A stretch of DNA of 64,000 bases from Luteimonas salinisoli (GTDB lineage: Bacteria; Pseudomonadota; Gammaproteobacteria; Xanthomonadales; Xanthomonadaceae): NCBI RefSeq assembly GCF_013425525.1, contig NZ_JACCKA010000051.1, positions 29,926 to 93,925 of the forward strand, read 5' to 3'. Both the position numbers and the translations under genes were made by a program. Under the pieces are notes generated by a model. That model saw only the letters and a program-made list of their open reading frames with translations. It was not told where the DNA came from and ran no database searches. Within the stretch, counting starts at the first letter, position 1. Each line of letters opens with the position of its first letter. This document shows, one piece after another, positions 33,048 through 42,317 of the stretch.

Positions 33048-35372
33048 ATGCATGAGCCGACGGATCTGAAGTTCGAGCCCTATCGGGGGCCGGCCGGGGG
33101 CTGGGGCTCGGTGCATTCGCTGCTGCGCTTCGGCACCGGCAGCCAGGTGCCGACGGTGGAGGCGATGCGGCAGCTGGCCCGCCAGAACAAGGCCGACGGC
33201 TTCATGTGCGTCAGTTGCGCCTGGGCGAAGCCTAAGGATCCGCATGCCTTCGAGTTCTGCGAAAACGGCGCCAAGGCCACGTTCTGGGAGCTGGACCAGG
33301 GACGGGTCGGCGCCGATTTCTTCGCCCGCCATCCGGTGTCCGAACTGCTGCAGTGGCCGGACTTCGACCTCGAGCGCAAGGGGCGGCTGACCGAACCGCT
33401 GCGCTACGACCGCGACAGCGACCGCTACGTGCCGATCGCCTGGGAGGAGGCCTTCGCCACCATCGGCCGCGAACTGCGCGCGCTGGACCCGGCCGGCGTG
33501 GTGTTCTATGCCTCCGGGCGCGCGTCCCTGGAGACGTCGTACATGTACGCGCTGCTGGCGCGCCTGTACGGCAACAACAATCTGCCCGACAGCTCCAACA
33601 TGTGCCACGAAAGCACGTCGGTGGGGCTGCCGCGCAGCATCGGGGTGCCGGTGGGTACGGTGCTGCTGGAGGACTTCGAGGCGACCGACTGCATCCTCTC
33701 TTTCGGCCAGAACGTCGGCACCAACGCGCCGCGGATGCTGCACCAGCTACAGGAGGCGAGCCGGCGCGGCGTGCCGATCCTGACCTTCAACCCGCTGCGC
33801 GAGCGCGGCTGGGAGCGCTTCATCAATCCGCAGGAGCCGGTGCCGATGGCGACCGGCACCTCGACCCGGATCAGTTCCGGCTACCACCAGGTGCGGGCAG
33901 GGGGCGACCTGGCGCTGGTCCAGGGGCTGTGCAAGGCGCTGCTGGAGGCAGACGACGCGGCCCAGCGCGATGGCGCGGCACGCGTGCTCGACGTCGACTT
34001 CATCGCCGTCCATACCCGCGGGTTCGAGGATTTCGCAGCGTCGCTTCGCGCCACCGGCTGGGACGAGATCGAGCGCGAGTCCGGCCTGTCGCGTGCCGAC
34101 GTCGAGGGCGCTGCCGCGATCTACGCCGCCGCGCGCTCGAGCATTCTGGTGTACGGCATGGGCCTGACCCAGCACCGTCGCGGCGTCGACAACGTGCGCA
34201 TGCTCTGCAACCTGATGCTGATGCGCGGCAACGTCGGCCGTCCGGGTGCGGGGATCTGCCCGGTCCGCGGCCATTCCAACGTGCAGGGCCAACGCACCGT
34301 CGGCATCAGCGAGAAGCCGGAACTGGTGCCGATGGACCGGCTGGCCGAGCTGTACCGGTTCGAGCCGCCGCCCAGCAAGGGGCTCGACACCATCGGCACG
34401 GTCGAGGGCGTGCTCGACGGCTCGGTGCGCGCCTTCATCGGGCTGGGCGGCAATTTCGTGCGCGCGGCGCCCGACACCCGGCAGCTGGAGCCCGCATGGA
34501 AGCGGCTGCGGCTGACGGTGCAGGTGGCCACCAAGCTCAACCGCAGCCACCTGGTCTGCGGCGAGGTGGCGTTGCTGCTGCCCTGCCTGGGGCGGCTGGA
34601 GCGCGATATCCAGGCCGGTGGCGACCAGACCGTCACCACCGAGGACAGCACCGCCTGCATCCATGCGTCGTTCGGCACCCACGAGCCGGCCAGCCGCGCG
34701 CTGCTGTCGGAACCGGCCATCGTCGCCGGCATCGCCGAGGCCGCGCTGGAGCCGCGCCCCGAGGTGCCGTGGCGCGAGTGGGTGGCCGACTACGGCAGGG
34801 TGCGCGACGCGATCGAAGCGACGTATCCCGAGCAGTTCCGCGACTTCAACCGCCGGATGCGCGAGCCGGGCGGCTTCCCACGGCCGATCGCGGCGCGCGA
34901 AAGACGCTGGAAGACGGACAGCGGCAAGGCCGAGTTCATGGTGCCCGAAGTGTTGTGCGCGACCGGCTTCGAGGACGCCGCGAATCTGCTGCGGCTGATC
35001 ACGCTGCGCAGCAACGACCAGTTCAACACCACCATCTACGGCTATCGCGACCGCTTCCGCGGCATCGAGGGCACGCGCCGGGTGGTACTGGTCGGCGAGC
35101 GCGACATCGCCCGCCTCGGGCTCCGCGCCGGCCAGCTGGTCGACCTGGTCGGCGACGACGGCGACGGCGTCGAGCGCGAGGTCGGCGGCCTGCGCGTGGT
35201 GCCCTACGACGTGCCGGAGGGATGCATCGTCGGCTACTACCCGGAATGCAATCCGCTGATCTCCGTCGCGCATCATGCGATCGACAGCCACGTGCCGGCC
35301 GGCAAGTCGGTGCCGGTGCGGATCCGCGCCGAGACGCGCGCTCCCGTCCCTGCCGGCCCGGCACCGGTCTGA
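33048..35372 (+). CDS. FdhF/YdeP-family molybdopterin oxidoreductase
   Basis: A 774-residue protein of the bis-MGD molybdopterin superfamily, close in plan to E. coli YdeP. Visible features are CVSCAWAKPKDPHAFEFCENG near residue 50, the DSSNMCHESTSVGLP segment near the molybdenum site, GLTQHRRGVDNVRMLCNLMLMRGNVGRPGAGICPVRGHSNVQG (in parts), and the C-terminal dinucleotide-binding barrel (LRSNDQFNTTIYGY). Only one CxxC pair is present N-terminally, so a standard 4Fe-4S cluster is doubtful. YdeP is linked to acid resistance in E. coli, but its substrate is unknown. It is not part of the LysR or sugar genes by spacing. No fdhD or subunit gene is adjacent. Confidence 0.88.
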   Translation: MHEPTDLKFEPYRGPAGGWGSVHSLLRFGTGSQVPTVEAMRQLARQNKADGFMCVSCAWAKPKDPHAFEFCENGAKATFWELDQGRVGADFFARHPVSELLQWPDFDLERKGRLTEPLRYDRDSDRYVPIAWEEAFATIGRELRALDPAGVVFYASGRASLETSYMYALLARLYGNNNLPDSSNMCHESTSVGLPRSIGVPVGTVLLEDFEATDCILSFGQNVGTNAPRMLHQLQEASRRGVPILTFNPLRERGWERFINPQEPVPMATGTSTRISSGYHQVRAGGDLALVQGLCKALLEADDAAQRDGAARVLDVDFIAVHTRGFEDFAASLRATGWDEIERESGLSRADVEGAAAIYAAARSSILVYGMGLTQHRRGVDNVRMLCNLMLMRGNVGRPGAGICPVRGHSNVQGQRTVGISEKPELVPMDRLAELYRFEPPPSKGLDTIGTVEGVLDGSVRAFIGLGGNFVRAAPDTRQLEPAWKRLRLTVQVATKLNRSHLVCGEVALLLPCLGRLERDIQAGGDQTVTTEDSTACIHASFGTHEPASRALLSEPAIVAGIAEAALEPRPEVPWREWVADYGRVRDAIEATYPEQFRDFNRRMREPGGFPRPIAARERRWKTDSGKAEFMVPEVLCATGFEDAANLLRLITLRSNDQFNTTIYGYRDRFRGIEGTRRVVLVGERDIARLGLRAGQLVDLVGDDGDGVEREVGGLRVVPYDVPEGCIVGYYPECNPLISVAHHAIDSHVPAGKSVPVRIRAETRAPVPAGPAPV

Positions 35373-35556
35373 ACGGCCGGGCGGCGTCTCGCGGGTGGGT
35401 CGCCTGAGCGTCCGCCGCCGGCGGCCGCAGCCGACGACTGGTCTGTCGCACAGAGGCCCTGCGCGTACGGAACAAAAAGTAACGTTTGAAGATGCGCGAA
35501 GCGAGTTTTTCTCGCGTCCGCTTCCCGCACACTGCGCGCCATGAAGGTGTCGCGCC

Positions 35557-36432
35557 ATGCGTAGCAAGCTGTTCGTACCCGGCTCGCGACCGGAGCTGTT
35601 CGCCAAGGCGTTCGCAGGCGAGGCCGATGCGGTTTCCCTCGATGTCGAGGATTCGGTGCCGGAGCATGCCAAGGCCGCCGCCCGGATCGACATCATGGCG
35701 TTTCTCGGCTCGGCAACGGCGGCGGAAACCGGCAAGCTGGTGATCGTGCGCGTCAACGCCCTGGCGTCGGCGCATTTCGAGGCCGACCTCGGCGCCTTCG
35801 CGCGGCCCGGCGTGGACCTGCTGAACCTGCCGAAGGTGGCGGATGCGGCCGACGTGGTGCAGGCGGCCGATGCGCTCGAGGCCGCCGAGCGCCGCAACGG
35901 CGTCGACGTGCCGATCGGGCTGCTGGTCAACATCGAGAGCGCGCGGGCGCTGCGTGCGGCGCACGAGATCGCGTGCGCGCATCCGCGCGTGGCCGGGCTG
36001 CAGCTGGGTCTGGGCGACCTGTTCGAGCCGCTGGGCATCGAGCGCGGCAGCATCGCCAACGTGCACGCGTCGCTGTTCGCGCTGCGGATCGCGGCGGGCG
36101 AGGGCGGATGCTTCGTCTGCGACAGCGCCTATCCGCTGCTCGACGACGAGGCCGGATTCCGCGCCGAGGCGGAGCTGGCGCGGCGGCTGGGCTTCTGCGG
36201 CAAGAGTTGCGTGCATCCGCGACAGGTCGCCTGGGCCAACGAAGTATTCGGCGCCGCCGCGCCCGACCTGGCGCAGGCCCGCCGGATCGTGGCGGCTGCG
36301 GCGGAGGCGGGGCGCAAGGGCCGCGGGGCATTCGTCCTCGACGGCAAGATGATCGACCCGCCGTACCTGCGGCGCGCGAGGGAACTGGTCGAGCGGCTCG
36401 ACGGACAGCGCGGGCAGGATGCGGCCCGCTGA
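35557..36432 (+). CDS. HpcH/HpaI-family CoA-ester lyase (CitE-like)
   Basis: A 291-residue TIM-barrel lyase. The start MRSKLFVPGSRPELF and the strand VSLDVEDSVPEHAKAAAR are hallmarks of CitE-like enzymes. The metal ligands appear as the glutamate of NIESARAL and the aspartate of LGLGDLFEPLG; family members usually have a second aspartate where this reads EPLG. GFCGKSCVHPRQ closes the active site. The family cleaves malyl-CoA, citramalyl-CoA or similar esters. The exact substrate cannot be told. It overlaps the following symporter gene by 14 bp, which argues for coupled expression and a shared organic-acid or sugar-acid substrate. Confidence 0.88.
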   Translation: MRSKLFVPGSRPELFAKAFAGEADAVSLDVEDSVPEHAKAAARIDIMAFLGSATAAETGKLVIVRVNALASAHFEADLGAFARPGVDLLNLPKVADAADVVQAADALEAAERRNGVDVPIGLLVNIESARALRAAHEIACAHPRVAGLQLGLGDLFEPLGIERGSIANVHASLFALRIAAGEGGCFVCDSAYPLLDDEAGFRAEAELARRLGFCGKSCVHPRQVAWANEVFGAAAPDLAQARRIVAAAAEAGRKGRGAFVLDGKMIDPPYLRRARELVERLDGQRGQDAAR

Positions 36433-38929
36433 GTCCGTCGCCTGGCCGGAGGGCGGCACGATCGCCGTCAGGCGCCGGCCGTGGCTGCGGGGTCCGGTCC
36501 GGGATCGCACCGATCGCGCAGGCAAACCCCCGGTGGCCGGCGCGCTGGTCGCATTGGCGCTGCTGCTCGCATGCGGTCCGGCGGTGGCGGAAAGCCTGTC
36601 CACGCTCCGGACCGCCGCGCTGCCGGCATGGCCTGCGGATGCGCCGGCGCCGGAGGCGCTGGTCGCCGTGGCCGGCTCGCCGGTGGTCGTGGCCGGCGAC
36701 GGCGCGAGGATCCTCGACGGTGCCGGACGATGGCGGCGGCTGTCGTGGCGCAGGCCGGCCGGCAGCGTGGTGGTCGCCGGCTTCGGCGATACGGGCGGCG
36801 CCGGCTATCTGTTGCTCGCCGCAGCCGGATCGCCGCGGTCCGCCGGGCGCATCGTGCGCCTGGATCCGCCGTCCGCAACGCTGGCCGGCAGCGCGCTGCC
36901 GGCACTGCCGGAACACCTGATGCGGGCCCAGGGCGCGGCGCGGTCCGGCGCGCTCTACGTCGCCGGGCTGGACGCCGACGGCGGCCCACGGCTGCTGACG
37001 CTCGACGGCGGCGCCCGCGCGCCGGCATGGACCGCGCGCGAAGGCTGGCCGGGCGGAGGCGCGCCGCGGGCACTGGCGGCGACCGCGCAGGGCATCCACG
37101 TCGCCGTGGACGGCGGAGGGACGGGCCGACCCGATCGCCTGCTGCGCTGGACCGCGGGCGACGGTTGGCGCGAACTCGGCGCGGTCCCGGGCGAGGTGGT
37201 GGCGGGCGCGGTCCGCGCGTTGGGGCAGGCGCATCTGCTGTTCGCGGTACGCGATGGCGGTGGATCGGCATTCCTCAGCTACAACACCATCACCGGCGCC
37301 TGGACCGAGCCGCCAGGCGCACGCGCCGGGACGATCCGCGCGGCGGCGCCATGGGGCGACGGCCTCGCCTGGATCGACGGGACGGCCGGCGCGCCGCGAC
37401 TGGTCGCGACCGAGATCGAGTCCGGCCGGCTGCTGTTGCGCTGGCTCGACTGGATCCTCATGGCGGTCTACCTGGCGGCGATGGTCGGCATCGGCGTGTT
37501 CTTCTACGCCCGCGACCGCAATGCCTCGACCGCCGATTTCTTCGTCGGCGGCCGCTCGATCCCGTTCTGGGTGGCGGGGGTGAGCCTGTACGCCACCAAC
37601 GTCAGTTCGATCAGCTTCATCGCCATCCCGGCCAAGGCGTTCGAGAGCAACTGGCAGTACCTGACCAACAACCTGATCGCCGTGGTCGGGCTGATGTTCG
37701 TGGCGGTTTGGATCGTGCCGCTGCTGCGGAGGCTCGACCTGATGTCGGTGTTCTCCTACCTGGAGACGCGCTTCCACCCGGCGATCCGGATGATCGCCAG
37801 CGCGCTGTGCATCGTGGTGCAGATCGGCAGCCGGATGAGCGTGATCCTGTTCCTGCCGTCGCTGGCGATCGCCACGATCACCGGCATCGACGTGGTCTGG
37901 AGCGTGCTGATCATGGGCGGCTTCACCATCCTCTACACCACGCTGGGCGGCATGAAGGCGGTGGTCTGGACCGATTTCGTGCAGGTGTTCGTGATGTTCG
38001 GCGGCGCGCTGTTCGCGATCGGCTTCATCCTGCTGCAGATCGACGGCGGCCTGCCCGAGTTCGTCGCCACGGTCCAGGCCGAGGACAAGATGAAGCTGCT
38101 CGACTTCAGCTTCGACCTCACCCAGGCCACGGTCTGGGGCTTCCTGTTCCTGGTGCTGTTCGACGTGGTGCTCACCTTCCCCAAGGACCAGGTGCTGATG
38201 CAGCGGGTGCTGTCGACGCGCTCGGACCGCGAGGCCGGGCGTTCGGTATGGACGTTCGCGGCGATCATGATCCCGGGCGGCTGCATGTTCTACGGCATCG
38301 GCACCGCGCTCTACGTCTACTACAAGGCGCATCCGGAGCGCATGGACCCGCTGCTGCCGATCGACGCCACCTTTCCGCTGTTCATCGCCGCCGAGCTGCC
38401 GATGGGGGTGACCGGGCTGATCGTCGCCGGCATCTTCGCCGCCGCCATGTCCACCCTGTCGAGCATCATCAACAGCGTCTCCACCCTGGTTTCGGTGGAT
38501 TTCTACGAGCGCCTGGCCCGCAACCCGAGCCAGAAGGCCAGCGTGCGCCTGGCGGGGGCGACCGGGGTGCTGGTGGGCCTGATCGGCATCGGCCTGGCGC
38601 TGCTGCTGTCGCGGTTCGACATCCACTCGCTGCTGGACATCTCGATCGAGCTGTTCGGCCTGCTCGGCGGCGGCTTCGCCGGCGCCTACACCCTGGGCAT
38701 GTTCACCCGCCGCGCCAACGCGCCGGGGGTGGCGATCGGCATCGCCAGCGCCATCGTCCTGACGCTGGTGGCCAGGTCCATGGAACTGGTGCATTCGTAC
38801 TTCTATCTCGCCATCTCGATCCTGATCTGCATCGTGGTGGGCTACCTCGCCAGCCTGCTGTTCCCCGCGCCGACGCGCTCGCTGGCGGGACTGACCATCC
38901 ACGACCCGGCGCCCGGCGCCGCGGCCTGA
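36419..38929 (+). CDS. Fusion of an extracytoplasmic propeller-like domain and a sodium:solute symporter
   Basis: An 836-residue protein. A signal-like segment (GALVALALLLACGPAVAES) is followed by about 280 residues of short beta-strand repeats with GAGRW, LYVAGLD and GWRELGAVPGEV, suggestive of a kelch-type propeller, as in mutarotase-symporter fusions linked to sialic acid. From about residue 340 an SSS-family transporter begins: ILMAVYLAAMVGIGVFFYAR, the core SLYATNVSSISFIAIPAKAF, KDQVLMQRVLSTRS and MSTLSSIINSVSTL. About 13 spans are predicted. The propeller would lie in the periplasm and may bind or isomerise the substrate before sodium-driven import. The start at ATG 36419 overlaps the lyase gene and is uncertain. 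Confidence 0.85.
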   Translation: MRPAESVAWPEGGTIAVRRRPWLRGPVRDRTDRAGKPPVAGALVALALLLACGPAVAESLSTLRTAALPAWPADAPAPEALVAVAGSPVVVAGDGARILDGAGRWRRLSWRRPAGSVVVAGFGDTGGAGYLLLAAAGSPRSAGRIVRLDPPSATLAGSALPALPEHLMRAQGAARSGALYVAGLDADGGPRLLTLDGGARAPAWTAREGWPGGGAPRALAATAQGIHVAVDGGGTGRPDRLLRWTAGDGWRELGAVPGEVVAGAVRALGQAHLLFAVRDGGGSAFLSYNTITGAWTEPPGARAGTIRAAAPWGDGLAWIDGTAGAPRLVATEIESGRLLLRWLDWILMAVYLAAMVGIGVFFYARDRNASTADFFVGGRSIPFWVAGVSLYATNVSSISFIAIPAKAFESNWQYLTNNLIAVVGLMFVAVWIVPLLRRLDLMSVFSYLETRFHPAIRMIASALCIVVQIGSRMSVILFLPSLAIATITGIDVVWSVLIMGGFTILYTTLGGMKAVVWTDFVQVFVMFGGALFAIGFILLQIDGGLPEFVATVQAEDKMKLLDFSFDLTQATVWGFLFLVLFDVVLTFPKDQVLMQRVLSTRSDREAGRSVWTFAAIMIPGGCMFYGIGTALYVYYKAHPERMDPLLPIDATFPLFIAAELPMGVTGLIVAGIFAAAMSTLSSIINSVSTLVSVDFYERLARNPSQKASVRLAGATGVLVGLIGIGLALLLSRFDIHSLLDISIELFGLLGGGFAGAYTLGMFTRRANAPGVAIGIASAIVLTLVARSMELVHSYFYLAISILICIVVGYLASLLFPAPTRSLAGLTIHDPAPGAAA

Positions 38930-39023
38930 GCCGTGGCGCGGTGGCGGGTCGGGCAGGACTTCCGGCGCTCACGCGCCGGACCGGCTTCGGTTAGCGTGGC
39001 GGCCCCGGATGCGGAGCGGTGAC

Positions 39024-39899
39024 GTGGACACGCAATTCCTGAGAACCTTCGTCGCCGTCGCCGACCACGGCTCGATGGCGGCCGCGGCGCGCCTGCTCAA
39101 CATCACCCCGGCGGCGGTGGCGCAGCAGATCCGCACCCTGGAGCGCGAGATCGGCGCGCCGCTGATCGCCCGTGCCGGCCGTACCGTGTGCGTGACCGAA
39201 CCGGGCGCGCGCATCCTGGGCCGCGCCCGCGACCTGCTGCGCGACGTCTCCGACCTGCGCAGCGTCGCCAACGACGGCACCCTGTCCGGCGAGCTGCGGA
39301 TCGGCGCCTGCCCGACCGGGCTGGCCGGGATCCTGCCGGACATCCTGGCGCGGATGGTCGGCGAGTTCCCGCAGATCAACGTGTTCATCCGCCCGGGCTA
39401 TTCGGCCGATCTGTACAGCGAGGTGGAAGGCGGCGACCTGGACGCCGCGGTGGTGCTGCAGGCGCCGTATGCGCTGCCGAAGACCTGCGACTGGCAGCTG
39501 CTGCGCGAGGAGCCGCTGGTGGTGCTGGCGCCGCGGCGGATGGCGGGACGCGATCCGCACGAGCTGCTGGCCGCCGAGCCGCTGATCCGCTACGACCGCA
39601 ACCATTGGGGCGGCCGCCAGGCCGACGAATACCTGCGCCGGGTCGGGATCGTGCCGCGCGAGCGCTTCGAGGTGAACGCGCTCAACGCGATCGCGGTGAT
39701 GGTCGACCGCGGCCTGGGCGTGTCTCTGGTCCCCGACTGGGCGCGGCCTTGGCCCGAAGGACTCGACCTGGTGCGGCTGCCGCTGCCCGAGGCGCACCTG
39801 GTCGAGCCGCGGCGCATCGGTGCGGTCTGGTCGCGCTCCAGCGTGCGCATCCGCCTGGTGCGCGCGCTGCTCGAGGAAGCGCGCAAAGCGCTGGCCTGA
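39024..39899 (+). CDS. LysR-family transcriptional regulator
   Basis: A 291-residue regulator with an N-terminal winged helix (FLRTFVAVADHGSMAAAARLLNITPAAVAQQIRTLER, in parts) and a periplasmic-binding-protein-like effector domain (GELRIGACPTGLAGILPDIL to the end). I start at GTG 39024 because GGAG lies 7 bases upstream and the product then begins in the family's usual place. An ATG at 39009 would add five residues. It is oriented with the genes on both sides. Its target is unknown. LysR proteins commonly control neighbouring genes, so the symporter-lyase pair upstream or the receptor downstream are candidates. No divergent promoter is present. Confidence 0.92.
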   Translation: MDTQFLRTFVAVADHGSMAAAARLLNITPAAVAQQIRTLEREIGAPLIARAGRTVCVTEPGARILGRARDLLRDVSDLRSVANDGTLSGELRIGACPTGLAGILPDILARMVGEFPQINVFIRPGYSADLYSEVEGGDLDAAVVLQAPYALPKTCDWQLLREEPLVVLAPRRMAGRDPHELLAAEPLIRYDRNHWGGRQADEYLRRVGIVPRERFEVNALNAIAVMVDRGLGVSLVPDWARPWPEGLDLVRLPLPEAHLVEPRRIGAVWSRSSVRIRLVRALLEEARKALA

Positions 39900-40150
39900 A
39901 AAGCAGCGGCCGACAGCGATGCTGCAGCGCACCAAACGTTTTCCTGCTTGATAGGCAAGAAAACCTCATCTCTGAACATAGCCCGTGCAGGTGTGACGCC
40001 CGCCACGCCGCGCCTAGGCTGCCCGGGACCCGAGAAGGGTCGGCGCCGGGAGGGCGTCGCGACGCACGGCGCATCCCGCGTCGTGCATCGCACGGGAACG
40101 GGGCGCGCCGCGGCGCGTTCCGGGGCAGCCGAACCAGCAGAGACCACACC

Positions 40151-42307
40151 ATGAAGACACCGCTTTCCGTCGCCATCGCCTGCGCGCTGCTCTCGGCTGC
40201 GCCGCTGGTCCATTCGCAGGACTCGCAGGACCCGGCCGCGACGCCGGCCGAGGAGGAGACCGCCACCGCCACCACCGACCTCGACCGGATGGTGGTCACC
40301 GGTTCGCGCAGCCCGCGCGCCGTCGATCGCATCCCCGGTGCGGTGACCATCGTTTCGCCCGAGGAGGTGCAGCGCTCGCTCACCCTGACCGAGGACGCCA
40401 CCGCGGTGCTGGCGCGTTCGGTGCCGGGCTACTCGGAATCCTCGCAGGCGATGAGCAATCTCGGCGAGACCCTGCGCGGGCGCACCGCGCTGCGGCTGTT
40501 CGACGGCATCCCGCAGGGCTCGCCGCTGCGCGAGGGCAACCGCTCGGGCACCTTCACCGACATGGGCGTGATCGGCCGCATCGAAGTGATCAGCGGTCCG
40601 TCGGCCTCGGAAGGCATCGGCGCCGCCGGCGGCATCATCAACTACCTGTCCAAGACGCCGACCGAGGAGGGCACCCGCGCCACGCTCACCTCGCGCTATT
40701 CCACCCAGTTCCGCGAGGACAGCGACGCCTGGAAGGTCGGCCTGACCGTGGAGCACAAGCAGGACAGCCACGACGTGCTGGCGGCGGCCTCGTTCATCGA
40801 CCGCGGCATGGCCTGGGACGCCGACGGCCGCCGGGTCGGCATGAACGCCAGCGGCTCGACCAACGACAGCGAGGCCGACAACCTGTTCCTGAAGTGGGGC
40901 ATGAACTTCGGCGAGGCCGGCATGCAGCGCCTGCAGGCCAGCGCCAGCCGCTTCAGCATCACTGGCAAGGGCAACTACTCGTGGGTGGAGGGCGATCGCG
41001 AGCAGGGGATCCCCGATTCCGCGGTGCGGACCCCGCCGCTCGGTTCGATGACCGAGTTCAACGACTTCCGCCAGTACGCGCTGGCCTACACCCATGCCGA
41101 CCTGGCCGGCGGCACCCTGCAGGCCGACGTCTACCGCGCCAGCCAGGCGATGCGCTACCCGGCCGAGGACGGCATCGACCGCCAGGATCCCGACATCGCA
41201 CCGATCGGCGAGCTGATCGACCAGTCCGAGATCGCCACCGAGAAGAAGGGCCTGCGCGCCTCCTGGACGCGCCCGGAGATCTTCAGCGTCCCCGGCCTGG
41301 AGCTGCGCGCCGGCGTCGACCTGGTCGAGGACGAGGCGCAACAGCGCCTGGCGATCACCAATCGCGTGTGGGTGCCGCCGATGGTCTACAAGAGCACCGC
41401 CCCCTATGCGCAGCTGACCTGGGACATCGGGCCGGTGACGCTCAGCGGCGGCCTGCGTCGCGAGGATGGCGAGCTGAGCGTCGACGACTACGTCACCACC
41501 TGGTACCGCAACCGGGTCGCGGTGCAGGGCGGCACCCTCGACTACCAGGAGAACCTGCCCAACTTCGGCGCGATCTGGCGGATTGCCGACGACTGGTCGG
41601 TGTACGCCTCGTACGGCAAGGGTTTCAGCCTGCCCAACGTCGGCATCCCGCTGCGCAACATCAATCAGCCGGGCCAGACCGTGGAGGGGTTCGTCGACCT
41701 GCAGGCGATCGTGGTAGACAACCGCGAGGTCGGCTTCAACTGGCGCGGGCGGCGCGGCAGTTTCGGCGCCTCGTACTACGAGACGAGTTCGGACTTCGGC
41801 TCGTCGCTGGTGGTCGATCCGGAAACCGAGGACTTCATCCTCAGCCGCGTGCCGGTCGAGATCGAGGGCTTCGAGGCGAGCGGGGAATGGCGTCCGTCCG
41901 ACGACTGGCGCCTGACCGCGCTGTATTCGCGGATTCGCGGTAAGACCACGTTCGGCAACACCGGCCCGCTGGATCGCGAAATGGGCATCAACGACATCAG
42001 CCCGGACAAGCTGTCAGCCGCCGCGACCTGGGCCTTCAACGCCCGCGGCGACGTGACCCTCGGTGCGACCATGCTGCTCGACCGCGACATCAACGAGGGC
42101 ACCTCGGCCGAGGAGCACACCAGCGGCTACACCCTGTTCGACCTGAGCGCCAACTACGACTTCGAGCGCTACGGGAGGCTCTCGGTGGGCATCGAGAACC
42201 TCACCAACAAGCAGTACATCCTCAGCTGGTCGCAGATCGACTTCTGGAAGAACTACTTCGCCGGCCGCGGGCGGATGGTCTCGCTCACCCATACCATCAC
42301 GTTCTGA
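40151..42307 (+). CDS. TonB-dependent outer-membrane receptor (siderophore-type size)
   Basis: A 718-residue receptor with a signal peptide ending PLVHSQ (about residue 23). A short acidic linker, a TonB-box-like DRMVVTG, a plug (RIPGAVTIVSPEEV, GETLRGRTALRLFDGIPQGSPL, RIEVISGPSASEGIGAAGGIINYLSK, in parts) and a 22-strand barrel ending MVSLTHTITF follow. The size and plug resemble FhuE- or aerobactin-type siderophore receptors, but the ligand is not certain. The 251 bp upstream hold a small GACCC-GAGAA-GGGTC hairpin (40031-40045 region) and no clear Fur box. It is followed 10 bp later by a serine hydrolase gene. Confidence 0.92.
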   Translation: MKTPLSVAIACALLSAAPLVHSQDSQDPAATPAEEETATATTDLDRMVVTGSRSPRAVDRIPGAVTIVSPEEVQRSLTLTEDATAVLARSVPGYSESSQAMSNLGETLRGRTALRLFDGIPQGSPLREGNRSGTFTDMGVIGRIEVISGPSASEGIGAAGGIINYLSKTPTEEGTRATLTSRYSTQFREDSDAWKVGLTVEHKQDSHDVLAAASFIDRGMAWDADGRRVGMNASGSTNDSEADNLFLKWGMNFGEAGMQRLQASASRFSITGKGNYSWVEGDREQGIPDSAVRTPPLGSMTEFNDFRQYALAYTHADLAGGTLQADVYRASQAMRYPAEDGIDRQDPDIAPIGELIDQSEIATEKKGLRASWTRPEIFSVPGLELRAGVDLVEDEAQQRLAITNRVWVPPMVYKSTAPYAQLTWDIGPVTLSGGLRREDGELSVDDYVTTWYRNRVAVQGGTLDYQENLPNFGAIWRIADDWSVYASYGKGFSLPNVGIPLRNINQPGQTVEGFVDLQAIVVDNREVGFNWRGRRGSFGASYYETSSDFGSSLVVDPETEDFILSRVPVEIEGFEASGEWRPSDDWRLTALYSRIRGKTTFGNTGPLDREMGINDISPDKLSAAATWAFNARGDVTLGATMLLDRDINEGTSAEEHTSGYTLFDLSANYDFERYGRLSVGIENLTNKQYILSWSQIDFWKNYFAGRGRMVSLTHTITF

Positions 42308-42317
42308 CCGGCGCCCG

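Noticed and set aside
39900..40150. Possible riboswitch before the TonB-dependent receptor
   Set aside because: A small GACCC-GAGAA-GGGTC hairpin is present, but no conserved cobalamin, TPP, FMN or molybdenum-cofactor core could be recognised.
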